Shown here: piece by piece, positions 43,647 through 51,292 of the stretch
How the letters are laid out: each line of letters begins with the position of its first letter
Numbering within the stretch: position 1 is the stretch's first letter
From: RI-153 sp963721725
Lineage (GTDB): Bacteria > Chloroflexota > Anaerolineae > Caldilineales > Caldilineaceae
Assembly (NCBI GenBank): GCA_963721725.1
Contig: CAVRLX010000009.1
Coordinates: 62,001-126,000 of the forward strand
Direction of reading: 5' to 3'
DNA: 64,000 nt
Position numbers and translations under genes: made by a program
The notes under the pieces: generated by a model
Database searches by the model: none
Told to the model about the DNA's origin: nothing
The model's input: the letters and a program-made list of their open reading frames with translations, nothing else

Positions 43647-43777
43647 ATGATACTCTGCGATGCAAACATCCTAATTGAATTTTACTAAACAATGCCGATG
43701 TCGTGGCACAACTCCAACGTATCGGCATCAACAGTATTGCCATCAGCGTGGTGACCCAGGCAGAGCTGTACCATGGC
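43647..43777 (+). pseudogene. vapC: Remnant of a VapC (PIN-domain) toxin gene
   Basis: The ATG at 43647 reads MILCDANILIEFY and then meets TAA at 43686-43688. The continuation NADVVAQLQRIGINSIAISV followed by VTQAELYHG is in another frame (43691-43777). The first PIN acid (CDANILIE) and the QAELYHG helix are clear. After 43777 the similarity stops; the remaining two-thirds of the PIN domain is missing. An unassigned open frame (43773-43973, ending RETEEDYVVAPRH) occupies the place. The pair is non-functional as read. Confidence 0.7.
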
Positions 43778-43992
43778 TCTCTCATTGAAACTGATTGCCT
43801 GCCAGCACATCATCCTCACCGTAACTACCTTGAGGCACGATTTAGCTACGCCGTGGCTACAAAGAGCACAAATTCTTTCGGACCGGTTTCAAGCCATGCG
43901 AGAATCGTATGCCTTGAGTCAGCCCTGGCTGCGTGAGACCGAAGAAGACTATGTAGTTGCACCAAGGCATTGATGTGTAAGTCCCTATATTG

Positions 43993-44031
43993 TTTTCCGT
44001 TCGTCGATCGTCATTGGTCTTCCGTCCATCT
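43993..44031. repeat. Half-copy of the GACGAAA/TTTCGTC heptamer repeat
   Basis: TTTTCCGT, CATTGGT, CTTCCGT and CCATCTA follow with near-7-bp spacing, the same pattern as the right halves at 42124 and 44919. It lies in the otherwise empty stretch between the vapBC remnant and the cyclase gene. Confidence 0.55.
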
Positions 44032-44081
44032 ATAAACCGCTGACAAGCTCATAATTATTAATCACAACTTGGCAGTCACCC

Positions 44082-44870
44082 ATGCCCAAAATCTATGACC
44101 TTTCCCAACCGCTGAACCAGGACTGCTCGTTTTGGCCGTTTTACCCGCCGTTTGAAGTGAAATACTTTAAACGCAAGTCGGAACATGGCGTCAATGCCCA
44201 GTATATTCAGACCTCCAACCACATGGGAACCCACTTGGACGCGCCCCGCCATTTTGTCACCAACGGCAAGACGATTGACCAACTGCCGTTGGAATGGCTC
44301 TATGGCGAAGGCGTGATTGTGGATCTCAGCGACATGCTCGATGAGTTGGATCTCTTCCGCCCCGAAGATATTGAGGCGCGGGTGGAGGTGCGCGACGGCG
44401 ATATTCTCTTTATCAACACTGGCTGGCACAAATATACCTTCCTTGCCCCCGACGGCGACGAGGAAAAGTACATCCAGCGCCATCCCGGCCCGCACCATAG
44501 CATTGTGGATTGGCTGCTGGAGAAGAAGATCCACCTGTGGGGCGTGGATATGATCTCCACCGATCACCCGATGAACTTGCCGATTGGACGCTTTTTAGGC
44601 CGCGGCGGACTAGAACACTGGCAGCGCGTGCGCAAGCAGTGCGAAGATAAGTTCGGCGCAGACAAAATGGACGAACTCTTCCCGCCCGAAGCCTATCAAC
44701 TGACGCACAACGCCCTCTTCCCGCATGATTGTGTACACGTGGAAAACATGGGCGGGCAAATCGGCGCGCCCGAATTGCAGAACAAGCGCATCACGCTGGG
44801 CGCATTCCCGTGGCTGTTTAAGGGCGGCGAAGCGGCGTTCTGTCGGGCAGTGGCGTTTTTAGACGAATAG
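44082..44870 (+). CDS. Cyclase-family metal-dependent hydrolase (kynurenine formamidase-like fold)
   Basis: The 262-residue product has the cyclase-family metal motif HxGTHxDxPxH in SNHMGTHLDAPRHF (H47, H51, D53, H57). It also has the later VVDLSDM-type strand VIVDLSDMLDELDL and GDILFINTGWHKY. Family members hydrolyse formamide or cyclic amide bonds (kynurenine formamidase, isatin hydrolase). Its place after fdrA-ylbE suggests it may open a cyclic amide or release a carbamoyl-type product for that pathway; this is inferred from context. Length is typical. Confidence 0.85.
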   Translation: MPKIYDLSQPLNQDCSFWPFYPPFEVKYFKRKSEHGVNAQYIQTSNHMGTHLDAPRHFVTNGKTIDQLPLEWLYGEGVIVDLSDMLDELDLFRPEDIEARVEVRDGDILFINTGWHKYTFLAPDGDEEKYIQRHPGPHHSIVDWLLEKKIHLWGVDMISTDHPMNLPIGRFLGRGGLEHWQRVRKQCEDKFGADKMDELFPPEAYQLTHNALFPHDCVHVENMGGQIGAPELQNKRITLGAFPWLFKGGEAAFCRAVAFLDE

Positions 44871-44875
44871 AAATA

Positions 44876-44946
44876 GACGAAAGATGGAGGACGATGGACG
44901 AACGTTAAGTACCGGTGACATTCGTCCATCGTCTTTCGTCCCTCAT
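44876..44946. repeat. Heptamer palindromic repeat between the cyclase and DinB-like genes
   Basis: The left side reads GACGAAA GATGGAG GACGATG GACGAAC; the right side reads CATTCGT CCATCGT CTTTCGT CCCTCAT. About 15 nt lie between, so a hairpin can form. It is the most complete palindromic copy of this family in the window. Confidence 0.8.
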
Positions 44947-44965
44947 CATAAAGGACCACTCAACC

Positions 44966-45474
44966 ATGCTACCCGAAGTAGAAGCATATCTAGAACGGAT
45001 TGACGATCTGCGTGGACAGGTGCGGGCGTTGATCGCCGACCTGCCCACCGAGGCGCTGAACTGGCGGCCTGTGGAGGGCACGGATGATCACGCGACTAAC
45101 TCGCTTGCAGTGATGGCGGCGCATGTGGCCGGGGCGGAACATTTTTGGATCGGCGAGGTGGTGGGCGGATTGCCCGCAACGCGTCGCGCGATCAGGAGTT
45201 TCAAACAGATGTTGAGGGTGTCGAGCCATTGCTGGCACGGTTAGACGCTGTGGCCGCCGAGACCCGCGCTGTCATGGGAAAGCTTGGCGCTGCTGATCTC
45301 GAAAAGGTTCACACCGTCCGACAGCATACAATGACCGCACGCTGGGGCATCTTGCACGTCATCGACCACACCGCGCTGCACCTGGGCCATATGCAGATCA
45401 CCTATCAGCTTTGGAACAGTGGCCGTGGCACAGACAGCCCGCGTTGGTTCCAGCGGTTGCCCTCTACTTTATGA
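44966..45474 (+). CDS. DinB-family protein, frame broken by one base
   Basis: DinB-family proteins are four-helix-bundle putative metal-dependent hydrolases or thiol transferases. Frame 1 from ATG 44966 reads EVEAYLERIDDLRGQVRALI to EHFWIGEVVGGLPATR. The rest (EPLLARLDAVAAETRAVMGK to HVIDHTALHLGHMQITYQLW) is in the next frame to 45474. Adding one base near 45185-45200 joins them. The candidate metal histidines (MAAHVAGAEH and HVIDHTALHLGH) are all present, so the protein looks intact apart from this indel. Confidence 0.78.
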
Positions 45475-45487
45475 CGAGATCAACAAA

Positions 45488-45794
45488 ATGCCACACACGC
45501 CGCTAACCGACGATGAAGTTGAAAATGCCCTCCAAACCTTGCCGAGCTGGCAGGTTCAGGAGGGCAAACTCCACAAACAGTTCAAGTTTGATTCATTTCC
45601 GGCTGCCATCGGGTGGATGGTGCGGGTGGGGTTTGTTGCCGAGCGCATGAATCACCATCCCGGAATGGCGCAACGTCTACAACCGCGTCACCGTGGATCT
45701 TGTTACTCACGACGCGGGCAATGCCATCAGCACGGCGGATGTGGAACTGGCGCAGGCGATGGAAGCGGCGTTTGAGAAAGGGGACAATGCGTAA
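45488..45794 (+). CDS. Pterin-4a-carbinolamine dehydratase, frame broken by one base
   Basis: This enzyme dehydrates 4a-hydroxytetrahydrobiopterin (PhhB/PCD family). Frame 1 reads MPHTPLTDDEVENALQTLPS to GFVAERMNHHP. The second half (EWRNVYNRVTVDLVTHDAGN, AISTADVELAQAMEAAF, stop at 45792-45794) is in the next frame. One extra G in CCCGGAATGG (45661-45664) explains it, and the corrected length is 101 residues. The active-site pattern (E-N-HHP-W-N-Y) is complete. No aromatic amino-acid hydroxylase gene is nearby. Confidence 0.82.
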
Positions 45795-45828
45795 TGCGTG
45801 ATTCCGAGATACGAATCACACATTACGC
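45789..45828. terminator. Palindrome between convergent genes
   Basis: GCGTAATGCGTGATTC (45789-45804) and GAATCACACATTACGC (45813-45828) pair at 15 of 16 positions around an 8-nt loop. It overlaps the last codons of the dehydratase gene and ends 2 nt before the stop of the TspO-like gene. There is no T-run, but it may end transcription in both directions. The arms have 7-bp periodicity like the hairpin at 8931. Confidence 0.5.
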
Positions 45829-45830
45829 CC

Positions 45831-46613
45831 CTAAACCTGTCCCTGTACCATACGCCCCGTTCCGCCGCCCCGCCGTAGCAAACCGCCAATCAGCACGGCC
45901 AGCACAACCGCTGCCATTACGCCCGCGGTAATCGTCACCACGTCCACCCCCACATATTTCACCACAATGCCCACATAGGCCCAGATCACCACGGCGGCAA
46001 AGGCCGGATCACGCCGAGTATAGACCACATAGGCCGTAATCGCCGCACCCACCACAATCACCGCCGCCGACCAGACCGTTTCGGGCAGCGGACCGCCGTT
46101 GAAGCCCAAAACTTGCAGCAGCACCGTGGTGTTGGCAATCGTCGCCACGGTAATCCACGCGGTGTAGATGCTAAAGGGCACGCTCACCAGCCAACTGGCA
46201 GGGGTAGCCCGTGGCAGTTTGTCGTGCCCCAGCCGTTCATAGATGACCAATAGCGTGATCAAGAGCCAGATCATCATCACCCAACTGATGGGGATGAGCA
46301 GATAGTGCCAGGCGAAGATCCATGTGCCGTTGAGTAGATCGGTAATCACAAAGAGCCAACCGATCTGGCGCAATTGTGGGTTTTCGCGCTGGGCGGGCAG
46401 GGCTTGATAGACTGTAAACGCGGCCAGCCCCAAGTAGATCACCCCCCAAATGGCGAAAACATAGCCGGGCGGGGTAAAGAAATTCGGAAACATGTCCGAG
46501 ATTTCGCCGGTGTTGCGCCCGCCAATGGCCGCAATGTTGGCTAGGCTGTTGGTGGCGATGGTGAACAGAAAGGTCAAAATCACGGCGATTTGTCGCAAAA
46601 GATCGCGGTTCAA
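45831..46613 (-). CDS. TspO/MBR-like tryptophan-rich membrane protein
   Basis: The 260-residue product has about eight hydrophobic helices and the TspO-like signature FFTPPGYVFAIWGVIYLGLA near residue 45, then GTWIFAWHYLLIPISWVMMI. TspO proteins bind tetrapyrroles and cholesterol-like ligands, and in phototrophs influence pigment gene expression. The TTG at 46613 has GGAG 7 nt upstream. It starts 13 nt after crtI ends, so the two are probably cotranscribed; a link with carotenoid or porphyrin metabolism is a reasonable guess. Confidence 0.8.
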   Translation of the reverse strand: MNRDLLRQIAVILTFLFTIATNSLANIAAIGGRNTGEISDMFPNFFTPPGYVFAIWGVIYLGLAAFTVYQALPAQRENPQLRQIGWLFVITDLLNGTWIFAWHYLLIPISWVMMIWLLITLLVIYERLGHDKLPRATPASWLVSVPFSIYTAWITVATIANTTVLLQVLGFNGGPLPETVWSAAVIVVGAAITAYVVYTRRDPAFAAVVIWAYVGIVVKYVGVDVVTITAGVMAAVVLAVLIGGLLRRGGGTGRMVQGQV

Positions 46614-46626
46614 GGGAAGTCTCCTT

Positions 46627-48153
46627 TTAAGCCAGTACGCGTGGTGCGACTGGTTGCTTGGTTGGATGACGCTGGGCATGGGCAGGATCTCCGATCAGCC
46701 CATCGACAATTTTGGCGGATGCCAGCACGCCCGGCACGCCCGCGCCGGGATGCGTCCCCGCGCCGACGAAGTAGAGATTGTCGAAATCCTCAGACAGATT
46801 GTGCGGGCGGAACCACGCGCTCTGGGTCAAAATCGGCTGCACGGAGAAGGCCGAACCAAGATAGCTGTTCAGCGTGCCCTCAAAGTGCAGCGGATCAATA
46901 TAGTGTTCGGCCACAATGTTGGCCTGGAGATCGGGCAGGTAGTTCTCTTCCAAAAAGTTCATAATCAGATCACGGTAGGGTTTGGCCTGCACCGTCCAGT
47001 CAATCTCCGCGCCCAGATGCGGCACAGGTGAAAGCACATAAAAGCTCTCGCCGCCTTCGGGGGCCATCGAGGGATCGGTGAGCGTGGGCATGTGCAAATA
47101 GAGCGAAAAGTCGTCGGGCAGCCCCTTGCTGCCAAAGATATCGGCCAGCAAGCCTTTGTAGCGCTCGCTGAGGATAATGTTATGGTGGGCCAGTCCAGAT
47201 TCGCGGTATTTGCGCTTGGTGCCAAAGTAGATCACAAAGAGCGACATGCTGTATTTAAGATTTTTGATGCGGCGGTCGCTATTGGTACGCCGATACTGTG
47301 CCGGGATCAGATTGAGATAGGTCCAGGCGACATCGGCATTGGAGACCACGGCATCGGCGTGGTGGATGCTGCCATCGGCCAGCCGCACGCCCGTGACACG
47401 CCGACCCTCCACAAGGATTTCGTCTACAGCGGTCTCCGTGTGGATCTCGACGCCCAGTTCCGTCAACAAGCGGCGGAAGGCTTCCACAATGGCGCCGGTT
47501 CCGCCCAGGGCGTAATGAATACCCCACTCACGCTCCAAATAGTGGATCAGCACATAGAGCGAGGCGGCGTCCAGCGGGTTGCCACCAATCAGCAGCGGAT
47601 GAAACGAAAAACAGCGGCGCAGAAAGTCATTCTTGATAAACTTGGACACATAGCCATAAACACTGCGATAGCTTTGCAGCCGCACCAGATCCGGCACAAC
47701 TTTTGCCATGTCCATCACGTTGAGAAAAGGCTTGTCAATCAACGCCATGCCTGTCTCGAAGATCTCTTTAGTCGATTCGATAAAGCGCGTGTAGCCCTCT
47801 TTGTCCGCCGGGTTCCACTGGTCGATCTGGCTCAACGTAAATTCATGGTCGCCGCTATAGTCAAAGGAGCGGCCCGTGTGATCAAAGATGCGATAGAAGG
47901 GATCACACGGCACAAGCTTGAAATAGTCTTCGCGTGTGCGCCCGGCCAATTGCCAGATTTCGTCAAACAGCCAGGGCGCGGTGATCACCGTGGGGCCACC
48001 ATCGAACTTGTAGCCATTTTTTTCATAGACATAGGCGCGCCCGCCCAGTTTGTCGCGCTTTTCAAAGAGCGTGACCTTGTGACCACGTGCCGCCATGCGC
48101 GCCGCCACACCTAGCCCCCCAAACCCCGAACCAATGACAATGATACCTGACAT
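46627..48153 (-). CDS. crtI: Phytoene desaturase-type oxidoreductase (CrtI family)
   Basis: CrtI-type enzymes are FAD-dependent desaturases of carotenoid precursors. The 508-residue product starts with the dinucleotide fold IIVIGSGFGGLGVAARMAAR and FEKRDKLGGRAYVYEKNG. It continues with KFDGGPTVITAPWLF, and ends with the family's C-terminal FAD motif LYFVGAGTHPGAGVPGVLAS. GAGAGGA upstream gives a good site. No crtB or crtE is in the window, so its substrate (phytoene or another carotenoid) is not settled. Confidence 0.9.
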   Translation of the reverse strand: MSGIIVIGSGFGGLGVAARMAARGHKVTLFEKRDKLGGRAYVYEKNGYKFDGGPTVITAPWLFDEIWQLAGRTREDYFKLVPCDPFYRIFDHTGRSFDYSGDHEFTLSQIDQWNPADKEGYTRFIESTKEIFETGMALIDKPFLNVMDMAKVVPDLVRLQSYRSVYGYVSKFIKNDFLRRCFSFHPLLIGGNPLDAASLYVLIHYLEREWGIHYALGGTGAIVEAFRRLLTELGVEIHTETAVDEILVEGRRVTGVRLADGSIHHADAVVSNADVAWTYLNLIPAQYRRTNSDRRIKNLKYSMSLFVIYFGTKRKYRESGLAHHNIILSERYKGLLADIFGSKGLPDDFSLYLHMPTLTDPSMAPEGGESFYVLSPVPHLGAEIDWTVQAKPYRDLIMNFLEENYLPDLQANIVAEHYIDPLHFEGTLNSYLGSAFSVQPILTQSAWFRPHNLSEDFDNLYFVGAGTHPGAGVPGVLASAKIVDGLIGDPAHAQRHPTKQPVAPRVLA

Positions 48154-48325
48154 TGTTGCATCCTCTCTATCAACATCTATAAAATCTGTGCAATACTTAT
48201 TTTATCCATATTTTGTCTAAATTTAATTCACAAATGCTAAGTTGTAAAGTATCCCACACACTGATTTCGCAATTTGTCGTATAGTGAAGCGCGCATGAAT
48301 CAAAAACCGTGGACCTTTTCGGATT

Positions 48326-48355
48326 TTGACGAAACGGATAGGGGAGCGGTATAAT
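48326..48355 (+). promoter_or_regulatory. Sigma-70-type promoter of rplU-rpmA-rpmE
   Basis: TTGACG (48326-48331) and TATAAT (48350-48355) are 18 bp apart, one mismatch from consensus in the -35 box. It gives an rplU leader of about 130 nt. Confidence 0.75.
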
Positions 48356-48361
48356 AACGAT

Positions 48362-48405
48362 TCGTGGGTGAATTGGGCATTGGGTTGCCCAACCCACGAT
48401 TTTAT
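48362..48405 (+). promoter_or_regulatory. Leader hairpin upstream of rplU
   Basis: TCGTGGGT (48362-48369) pairs with ACCCACGA (48392-48399), and inside it TTGGGCA pairs with TGCCCAA. TTTTATT follows. It starts within the first few nucleotides of the predicted transcript, so it may be an attenuator or an L21-binding leader; Bacillus L21 has a regulatory leader, but similarity of structure was not tested. Confidence 0.5.
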
Positions 48406-48492
48406 TGTCACTCAAATGATTGATCTGCGGGTGCGCTCGCAGAGCCGCCAGTCAAGATCCGACCTTTCGGACGCGGTGCAAAGGAGAAACAG

Positions 48493-48804
48493 ATGTATGC
48501 AGTTGTGATAACCGGTGGCAAGCAATATCGGGTTGCGCCCGGCGACATTTTGGAAGTCGAGAAGTTGGACGGCAACGTCGGCGATAGTGTGACGTTGAGC
48601 GATGTGCTGATGGTGGTGGATGGTGAAGACGTCAAGATTGGACAACCTGCGGTCGAGGGGGCAGCAGTCAGCGCCAAGATTACAGGCCAATATCGTGGCG
48701 AAAAGATTATGGTCTTCCGCTATCGCCCCAAGAAACGCATCCGTGTGCGCCGTGGTCATCGCCAATATGTAACTCGGCTCACCATCGAGTCGATCCAGGG
48801 CTAG
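48493..48804 (+). CDS. rplU: 50S ribosomal protein L21
   Basis: L21 is a large-subunit protein that contacts 23S rRNA near L20. The 103-residue product starts MYAVVITGGKQYRVAPGDIL and ends with the L21 signature FRYRPKKRIRVRRGHRQYVT. GCAAAGGAGAAACAG precedes the start. rpmA follows after 68 nt, the usual pair. Confidence 0.98.
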   Translation: MYAVVITGGKQYRVAPGDILEVEKLDGNVGDSVTLSDVLMVVDGEDVKIGQPAVEGAAVSAKITGQYRGEKIMVFRYRPKKRIRVRRGHRQYVTRLTIESIQG

Positions 48805-48872
48805 TTTTAGCATAATGGCCGCCGTTCTGCACTACATTGGGAGCGGACAGCCAAGTTTAAGGAGAATATACC

Positions 48873-49136
48873 ATGGCTCACAAAAAAGGTAGTGGCTCAA
48901 GCCGCAACAATCGAGATTCAAACGGCCAACGGCTCGGCGTCAAGCGCTTCGGTGGTGAAGAAGTGACGGCTGGCAGCATTCTCGTGCGTCAGCGTGGCAC
49001 CAAAATTTACCCCGGCACTAATGTCGGCATCGGCAAAGATGATACCCTCTTTGCCAAGATCGACGGGGTTGTCACATTTGAGTGGCATTTGAAGAACCGC
49101 AAACGTGTTAGCGTTTATGCGGGGAAAGAAGGTTAA
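48873..49136 (+). CDS. rpmA: 50S ribosomal protein L27
   Basis: L27 reaches with its N-terminus into the peptidyl-transferase centre. The 87-residue product starts MAHKKGSGSSRNNRDSNGQR, without the N-terminal cleavable extension found in Firmicutes. It contains VRQRGTKIYPGTNVGIGKDD. AAGGAGAATATACC precedes the start. rpmE starts 2 nt after its stop. Confidence 0.98.
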   Translation: MAHKKGSGSSRNNRDSNGQRLGVKRFGGEEVTAGSILVRQRGTKIYPGTNVGIGKDDTLFAKIDGVVTFEWHLKNRKRVSVYAGKEG

Positions 49137-49138
49137 TC

Positions 49139-49492
49139 ATGCGTGAAGAGATTCACCCAACTTATTATTCCAACGCCCGCGTGACTTGCACGTGTGGCAA
49201 TAACTGGCTTACGGGCAGCACCAAAGAAGAAATGCATGTGAACGTGTGCAGCCAGTGCCATCCGTTCTACACGGGTGAGCAGCGCATTGTCGACGCCGTG
49301 GGTCGCGTTGAGCGCTTTGTGAAGCGCCTGGAAAATCGCCAGAAGGCCGCTGCCTTCCAGCAGATCGAGGCCCAGGCCCGCCGCGAGGCCGACGAAGCCG
49401 CCCGCAAGGCGCGCGCCCGTGGCGACGATCCTGAAAAGGCCGCTGCCCAGGTGATGGCAAAGTATGAGGCTGAGCTTCAGACCCCGGCCTAA
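49139..49492 (+). CDS. rpmE: 50S ribosomal protein L31 with long C-terminal extension
   Basis: L31 bridges the subunits at the central protuberance. The 117-residue product starts MREEIHPTYYSNARVTCTCG and keeps the zinc cysteines (C17, C19, C37, C40). Standard L31 ends after the GRVERFVKRL helix near residue 64. Here about 50 more residues follow, a charged Ala/Glu/Arg-rich helix (KAAAFQQIEAQARREADEAA). The gene is 2 nt downstream of rpmA, which supplies no separate strong site, so coupling is likely. Confidence 0.95.
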   Translation: MREEIHPTYYSNARVTCTCGNNWLTGSTKEEMHVNVCSQCHPFYTGEQRIVDAVGRVERFVKRLENRQKAAAFQQIEAQARREADEAARKARARGDDPEKAAAQVMAKYEAELQTPA

Positions 49493-49527
49493 GGCTGACT
49501 TCTGTCGCTTGGTAGATGTTGCCTAGA

Positions 49528-49564
49528 AGAGGCAGAGACGCGTTTGCATCTCTGCCTCTTTTTT
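49528..49564 (+). terminator. Terminator after rpmE
   Basis: AGAGGCAGAGA (49528-49538) pairs perfectly with TCTCTGCCTCT (49549-49559) and a run of T follows. It ends the rplU-rpmA-rpmE unit. Confidence 0.9.
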
Positions 49565-49623
49565 ATTTTGAGCACACAGATTGAGCGCACATAGACTAAG
49601 CAGCGCCACAATGGAACAGGTTT

Positions 49624-49639
49624 TTGTGTGCTGCTGCGG
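49624..49639 (+). repeat. Short third copy of the subtilase-flanking repeat
   Basis: TTGTGTGCTGCTGCGG matches the core of the two 37-bp inverted repeats around the second subtilase gene, at 15 of 16 positions with each. It lies 20 nt upstream of tdk. It may be a decayed copy or a shared protein-binding site. Confidence 0.5.
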
Positions 49640-49658
49640 AAAATAGATTGAGAGACGA

Positions 49659-50291
49659 ATGATGCAATATCAAACGGGAGGTGGCTGGATTGAACTTGTC
49701 TGTGGTTCGATGTTCAGCGGCAAAACCGAAGAGTTGTTGCGCCGCATTCGCCGGGCCGAGATCGCCCGCAAACAGGTGCAGATCTTTAAGCCCAGGCTCG
49801 ACCATCGTTATGGGTTGGAGCGAGTCGCCTCTCATAACGGTGTCGCGCGTGAGGATGGGCTGGTCATCGACAACGCCGCTGAGATTTTGGCGCGTGTCAC
49901 CCCTGCGACTACGGTGGTAGCGGTGGATGAGGTGCAGTTTTTCGACTGGGCAATTGCCGATGTCTGTACGACGCTGGCGGATAGTGGCAAGCGCGTCATC
50001 CTGGCCGGGCTGGACCAAGATTTTCGCGGCGAACCTTTCGGCCCCATGCCACTGCTGATGGCCCTAGCCGAGCGTGTAGACAAACTCCAGGCCATTTGCG
50101 TGGTCTGTGGCACGGCAGCCAGCCGCACACAACGGCTCATCGATGGTCGCCCGGCCCGCTACGATGATCCGATTATTTTCGTGGGCGGCAGCGAAAGCTA
50201 CGAAGCGCGTTGTCGCGATTGCCATCAAGTGCCGGGCAAACCCAGCGACCCGCAAGAGACCGGCCTGGATCAGTCCCTCGACGAGGAGTAA
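49659..50291 (+). CDS. tdk: Thymidine kinase (TK1 type)
   Basis: Tdk phosphorylates thymidine in the salvage pathway. The 210-residue product has the P-loop GSMFSGKTEELLRRIRRAEI, the catalytic VVAVDEVQFFD (Glu), ILAGLDQDFRGEPFG, and zinc cysteines (CVVCG and later CRDC). Two adjacent ATGs (49659, 49662) are possible starts. It ends 37 nt before the HDAC-like gene, which may be cotranscribed. Confidence 0.96.
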   Translation: MMQYQTGGGWIELVCGSMFSGKTEELLRRIRRAEIARKQVQIFKPRLDHRYGLERVASHNGVAREDGLVIDNAAEILARVTPATTVVAVDEVQFFDWAIADVCTTLADSGKRVILAGLDQDFRGEPFGPMPLLMALAERVDKLQAICVVCGTAASRTQRLIDGRPARYDDPIIFVGGSESYEARCRDCHQVPGKPSDPQETGLDQSLDEE

Positions 50292-50328
50292 GACCTGGCA
50301 ATTTTGCCTTTTCAGGTTTGCCCTGCCC

Positions 50329-51250
50329 ATGCTCTCTCTCCCCATTGTCTACAATCCTGACTATGTAACCACGTTGCCGCCGGGCCATCGGTTTCCCATG
50401 CCCAAGTTTGGCAAAGTCTACGAGATGTTGATCCGGGATGGCATCGCTACGTTGGATCAGTTTCACGTACCCGCACCCGCCGACCGTGATCTGCTCAGGC
50501 TGGCCCACGATGCTGCCTATGTGGATAGCTATCTCGACGGCACGATTGATAGCCGCGCCATGCGCCGCATCGGCTTTCCGTGGAGTCCACAGGGCGTGCA
50601 TCGCACATGTACTGCGGTGGGCGGCACACTGCTCACGGCCACGCTGGCGCTGACACACGGCTTGGCGTGTAACACGGCAGGCGGCACACATCATGCCTTT
50701 CCGAGATTTTGGATCGGGCTTTTGCATCTTCAACGACTTGGCCGTTGCCACGCGCCATGTGCAGGCAGCCGGGCTGGCGCAGCGTGTGCTGATTGTCGAT
50801 CTGGATGTTCACCAGGGCGATGGCACGGCGGTGATCTTTCAAAACGATCCTACGGTTTTCACATTTTCGATGCATTGTGAAAAGAACTTTCCCTTTCGCA
50901 AACAAACCAGTACACTAGATGTGCCGCTGGCCGAGGGGCTGGGCGACATAGACTATTTGGCAATTTTGCAGCAGCATTTACCCGTCATTTTGGACACGTT
51001 CTCCCCCGATCTAGTCTTTTACGACGGCGGCGTGGATCCACACCGAGAAGATACGCTGGGCAAGTTAGCCCTGAGCGATATGGGATTGTATCAACGGGAT
51101 CTCTATCTCTTCTCTCTCTGTGCAGACCATGATCTGCCCGTGGCGGCCGTCATCGGTGGCGGCTATCAGGCTGATCATGAGCGCCTGGCCCGTCGCCATA
51201 CACTGCTCCACCAGGCTGCATCGGTTGCTTTTGCACGATTTTACGCCTAA
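50329..51250 (+). CDS. Histone-deacetylase-family deacylase, frame broken by one base
   Basis: Class-I-like zinc deacetylases in bacteria (AcuC and acetylpolyamine amidohydrolase relatives) remove acyl groups from lysines or polyamines. Frame 1 from ATG 50329 reads MLSLPIVYNPDYV to NTAGGTHHAF; the rest (RDFGSGFCIFNDLAVATRHV to the stop at 51250) is in the next frame. One extra C in TTTCCGAGA (near 50701) explains it. The zinc ligands are visible (LDVHQGDG and GGVDPHREDTLG), as are the HH pair and GGGY. The corrected protein is about 306 residues. Confidence 0.85.
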
Positions 51251-51292
51251 ACTGTCAACCCTAATCAACTAAACACCTACCCTGAGATCACC

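Larger units (their letters stand above)
48154..48492. other. Divergent intergenic region crtI / rplU
   Basis: These 339 nt have no gene. The crtI side is AT-rich and probably contains its promoter. The rplU side has a clear sigma-70 promoter (48326-48355) and a leader hairpin (48362-48399), followed by about 90 nt to the rplU start. Confidence 0.6.

Noticed and set aside
43773..43973. 66-codon frame after the vapC remnant as a real gene
   Set aside because: No ribosome-binding site, overlaps the decayed toxin frame, and I recognise no family; it may be part of an older insertion.
47092..48114. 340-codon open frame on the plus strand opposite crtI
   Set aside because: It is the antisense shadow of crtI: no family resemblance, composition follows the opposite strand, and crtI has full-length motifs.
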